From an uncultured Lachnospiraceae bacterium (GTDB taxonomy: Bacteria > Bacillota > Clostridia > Lachnospirales > Lachnospiraceae), in assembly GCA_910583815.1 (NCBI GenBank), contig CAJTZB010000114.1, positions 1-8,166 of the forward strand: a stretch of DNA of 8,166 bases, given 5' to 3'. The translations under genes were made by a program, and so were the position numbers. How positions within the stretch are numbered: the first letter of the stretch is position 1; every line of letters starts with the position of its first letter. Of this stretch, positions 6,222-8,166 are shown one piece after another. The notes under the pieces are model-generated. The model worked only from the letters and a program-made list of their open reading frames with translations, did no database searches and was not told where the DNA came from.

Positions 6222-6833
6222 ATGTTAAATTATCTTTGGGCTTTGATGATACTTATCGGAATTGTAGTCGGGATTTGCAACGGAAGAATAGAAGACCTTG
6301 GCAATGGGGCATTAGAAGCAGCAGGCAGTGCCGTGACACTTTGCATTACGATGCTTGGAATTATGTCGCTTTGGATGGGGCTGATGCAGATTGCAAGGGC
6401 AAGCGGGCTGCTTGAGAGAATGACAAAAGGAATGCGTCCGGTCATCCGATTTTTATTTCCGGACCTGCCTGCGGAGTCCCCTGCCGGAGAATACATAGCG
6501 ACCAATATGATCGCCAATCTTTTAGGGCTTGGCTGGGCGGCAACACCTGCAGGACTTAAGGCGATGCAGGAACTTGGCGAGGTGGAAAAAGAGAGAAGGA
6601 AGAAAAAACATCTGTCTGTAGAGGAAGGGACTGCAAGCAAAGAGATGTGCATTTTCCTGATTATGAATATATCTTCGCTTCAGTTGATTCCGATTAATAT
6701 GATTGCCTATCGCAGTCAGTATGGAAGTGCAAATCCGGCAGGAATTATTGTGCCGGCAATTATGGCGACGTTTCTCAGTACGCTGGCAGCAGTTATATTT
6801 TGCAAATGGAAAGGAAAAAAAGGAAAACGATAA
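6222..6833 (+). CDS. spmA: Spore maturation protein A
   Basis: SpmA is an integral membrane protein that, with SpmB, is needed for full dehydration of the spore core; it belongs to the nucleoside-recognition (Gate) domain family. The 203-residue product begins MLNYLWALMILIGIVVG, a typical SpmA start and the first membrane segment (2-18). Further hydrophobic segments lie at about 36-58, 94-112, 142-162 and 172-195, and the tail is basic (KWKGKKGKR). A lysine/arginine-rich cytosolic loop spans 120-140. ATG 6222 is preferred over the in-frame TTG at 6198 because AGAGG (6208-6212) is 9 bases upstream and because of the family N-terminus. In Bacillus, spmA-spmB follow dacB in a sigma-E operon. Here dacB is not next to it, and galE separates it from spmB. 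No strong terminator follows. Confidence 0.92.
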   Translation: MLNYLWALMILIGIVVGICNGRIEDLGNGALEAAGSAVTLCITMLGIMSLWMGLMQIARASGLLERMTKGMRPVIRFLFPDLPAESPAGEYIATNMIANLLGLGWAATPAGLKAMQELGEVEKERRKKKHLSVEEGTASKEMCIFLIMNISSLQLIPINMIAYRSQYGSANPAGIIVPAIMATFLSTLAAVIFCKWKGKKGKR

Positions 6834-6896
6834 TCCTAAGACATATTCCCCTTTTTGTTTAAAACAAAAAAATCAGAGAAAAACAGAAAAATTAGA

Positions 6897-6925
6897 TTGA
6901 TTTTTTTCTATTGGTTTGATATACT
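6897..6925 (+). promoter_or_regulatory. Sigma-A-type promoter of galE
   Basis: TTGATT (6897-6902), a 17-base spacer and TATACT (6920-6925) preceded by TGA (extended -10) make a strong vegetative promoter. The predicted start near 6932 gives a 44-base leader. This lets galE be expressed in growing cells independently of any sporulation control of spmA. Confidence 0.75.
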
Positions 6926-6944
6926 AAAGACAAAGAAAAAATGC

Positions 6945-6959
6945 GCCCGGTATCCGGGC
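6945..6959 (+). other. Perfect GC hairpin in the galE leader
   Basis: GCCCGG (6945-6950) and CCGGGC (6954-6959) pair perfectly around a TAT loop, ending 4 bases before the AAGAGGG ribosome site (6964-6970). It is not followed by a T-run. It may protect the 5' end of the mRNA or adjust ribosome access. It is too small to be a known riboswitch. Confidence 0.55.
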
Positions 6960-6975
6960 AGAAAAGAGGGCTTAT

Positions 6976-7992
6976 ATGAAGATACTTGTCACTGGCGGCG
7001 CAGGATATATTGGAAGCCATACGTGTGTGGAACTGTTAAATGCAGGACATGAAGCAGTTGTAGTGGACAATTTATGTAATTCCAGTCAGAAGTCTTTGGA
7101 ACGAGTGCAAGAGATTACAGGAAAGCCGGTTACATTTTATCAGGCAGACCTTTTGGACAGGGAAGCCCTTACAGATATTTTTGAAAAAGAGGCCGTGGAT
7201 GCCGTTATCCATTTCGCAGGACTGAAAGCAGTTGGAGAATCGGTTGCAAAGCCTTTGGAGTATTATTACAATAACATTGCCGGAACGCTTATTCTTTGTG
7301 ATGTGATGAGAGCGCACGGCATAAAAAATATTATTTTCAGCTCTTCAGCAACTGTTTATGGAAATCCGGCATTTGTTCCGATTACGGAGGAATGTCCAAA
7401 AGGACAGATTACAAACCCATATGGACAGACAAAGGGAATGATTGAGCAGATTCTGACAGATCTGCATACCGCAGATCCAGAATGGAACGTTGTCCTGCTT
7501 CGCTACTTTAATCCAATCGGTGCACACAAGAGCGGAAAAATCGGAGAGGACCCAAAGGGCATTCCAAACAACCTGGTTCCATATGTTTCACAGGTAGCAG
7601 TCGGAAAACTCGCTCGTCTGAGTGTATATGGAAATGATTATGATACACCGGACGGCACAGGCGTGCGTGATTATATTCACGTGACCGACCTTGCCATTGG
7701 CCATGTCAAGGCACTGAAAAAGGTAGCAGCCGGAAGCGGCGTGTCAATCTATAACTTAGGAACCGGGAACGGCTACAGCGTGCTTCAGATTGTCAAGGCA
7801 TTTGAAAAGGCATGCGGCAAAGAAATTCCTTATGCCATCTGCGACAGACGTCCGGGCGATATTGCAGCCTGCTATGCCGACCCTGCAAAGGCAAAGGCAG
7901 AGCTTGGTTGGGAGGCAGAACGTTCTCTTGAAGAAATGTGCGAAGATACATGGAGATGGCAGGAAGCAAATCCTGACGGATATGGAGAATAG
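6976..7992 (+). CDS. galE: UDP-glucose 4-epimerase GalE
   Basis: GalE interconverts UDP-glucose and UDP-galactose with bound NAD, in the Leloir pathway and in supply of galactosyl units for surface glycans. The 338 residues equal the E. coli length. The NAD-binding GGAGYIGSHT lies at 7-16, the catalytic Ser is S124 in SSSATVYG, and the Tyr-Lys pair is Y149 and K153 (YGQTK), all at the same numbers as in E. coli. The gatekeeper position 299, Tyr in E. coli, is Cys here (AACYADP), as in the human enzyme, which suggests that UDP-GlcNAc/UDP-GalNAc may also be accepted. The ATG has AAGAGGG 5 bases upstream. It has its own promoter and is followed by a strong hairpin. No other galactose gene is adjacent; it lies alone between spmA and spmB. 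Confidence 0.96.
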   Translation: MKILVTGGAGYIGSHTCVELLNAGHEAVVVDNLCNSSQKSLERVQEITGKPVTFYQADLLDREALTDIFEKEAVDAVIHFAGLKAVGESVAKPLEYYYNNIAGTLILCDVMRAHGIKNIIFSSSATVYGNPAFVPITEECPKGQITNPYGQTKGMIEQILTDLHTADPEWNVVLLRYFNPIGAHKSGKIGEDPKGIPNNLVPYVSQVAVGKLARLSVYGNDYDTPDGTGVRDYIHVTDLAIGHVKALKKVAAGSGVSIYNLGTGNGYSVLQIVKAFEKACGKEIPYAICDRRPGDIAACYADPAKAKAELGWEAERSLEEMCEDTWRWQEANPDGYGE

Positions 7993-8028
7993 GCAAAAAA
8001 ATTAAAATAAAAATAGGTATAAAAAGGA

Positions 8029-8076
8029 ACCGGAGCGATACAATGGTAAAGAAGATTGTACTGCTCCGGTGTTTTT
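8029..8076 (+). terminator. Strong hairpin plus T-run after galE, abutting spmB
   Basis: ACCGGAGC (8029-8036) pairs perfectly with GCTCCGGT (8063-8070). After a G-U pair and an A/C mismatch, TACAAT (8039-8044) pairs with ATTGTA (8055-8060), closing a 10-base loop. GTTTTT (8071-8076) follows, as in an intrinsic terminator ending galE. Unusually, the T-run runs straight into the ATG of spmB at 8077. It may therefore be a leaky terminator, an attenuator, or a structure that positions the ribosome. Confidence 0.7.
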
Positions 8077-8166
8077 ATGGACTTTTTCGTGTATTTATCA
8101 TATTATCTGATTCCATTGCTGATTTTTTATCTTGTTGGCTTCGGCCTGCTGATGAAGGTTGAAGTC
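8077..8166 (+). CDS. spmB: Spore maturation protein B, N-terminal part (cut by the window end)
   Basis: Thirty codons are visible with no stop before the window edge. The product starts MDFFVYLSYYLIPLLIFYLV and continues GFGLLMKVEV, the hydrophobic first segment typical of clostridial SpmB, the partner of SpmA in spore-core dehydration. An in-frame stop at 8047 limits the start to ATG 8077 or a TTG at 8056 inside the hairpin; ATG fits the family better. No ribosome site lies within 20 bases. The nearest strong one, AAAAAGGA (8021-8028), lies immediately before the hairpin. The assignment rests on a short segment but is supported by spmA one gene upstream. Confidence 0.7.
   Translation, partial: MDFFVYLSYYLIPLLIFYLVGFGLLMKVEV

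Noticed and set aside
6140..6415. 91-codon plus-strand ORF overlapping the start of spmA
   Set aside because: It overlaps spmA in another frame, lacks a clear SD and its product resembles no family; spmA has the family N-terminus and a good ribosome site.
6852..6870. TTTTTGTTT/AAACAAAAA inverted repeat after spmA as a terminator
   Set aside because: The stem is nearly all A-T with a one-base centre; it would be too weak to terminate, so read-through from spmA to galE stays possible.
8018..8023. TATAAA before spmB as a separate promoter
   Set aside because: No -35-like sequence at 16-18 bases upstream, and transcripts from it would meet the hairpin at 8029-8076 at once.

Overview
The window is a chromosomal housekeeping segment from a low-to-moderate-GC, endospore-forming Firmicute, most likely a Clostridia member of Lachnospiraceae type. 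This rests on three things: the gene order matches the Bacillus subtilis tmk-yaaR-holB-yaaT-yabB-yabC(rsmI)-abrB region, there are sporulation genes (spmA and the start of spmB), and the proteins and Shine-Dalgarno (SD) sites look clostridial. I saw no phage, transposase, CRISPR array, tRNA or rRNA, and no gene-free stretch over 300 bases.

Layout. Positions 1-158 are an AT-rich tail with a long palindrome. A lone minus-strand gene (159-770) encodes an acidic 203-residue protein of unknown function. It has its own strong sigma-A-type promoter (827-855), and a roughly 18-bp inverted repeat flanks it at 101-119 and 800-817. A divergent plus-strand promoter (906-934) drives a tight six-gene operon: a guanylate-kinase-like P-loop kinase (976-1587), YaaR/DUF327 (1577-2020), DNA polymerase III delta' HolB (2066-3043), the PSP1-domain iron-sulfur protein RicT/YaaT (3097-4008), a tRNA1(Val) A37 N6-methyltransferase-like enzyme (4042-4794) and the 16S rRNA C1402 2'-O-methyltransferase RsmI (4829-5689). 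The operon collides end to end with minus-strand abrB (5686-5958); the stop codons overlap and three perfect hairpins lie within 90 bases.

Beyond the abrB promoter (6023-6051, minus) come spmA (6222-6833), galE with its own extended -10 promoter (6897-6925) and CDS (6976-7992), and the first 30 codons of spmB (8077 to the window edge). galE therefore sits between spmA and spmB, which are usually adjacent.

The genes combine replication (HolB), RNA modification (two methyltransferases), developmental regulation (RicT, AbrB), spore-core maturation (SpmA, SpmB) and nucleotide-sugar supply (GalE). I did not find a clearly new defence or mobile system. The most unusual structural points are a strong hairpin ending six bases before the spmB ATG, the interruption of spmAB by galE, the inverted repeats flanking the unknown gene, and a GMK-like kinase in the position that tmk occupies in Bacillus.
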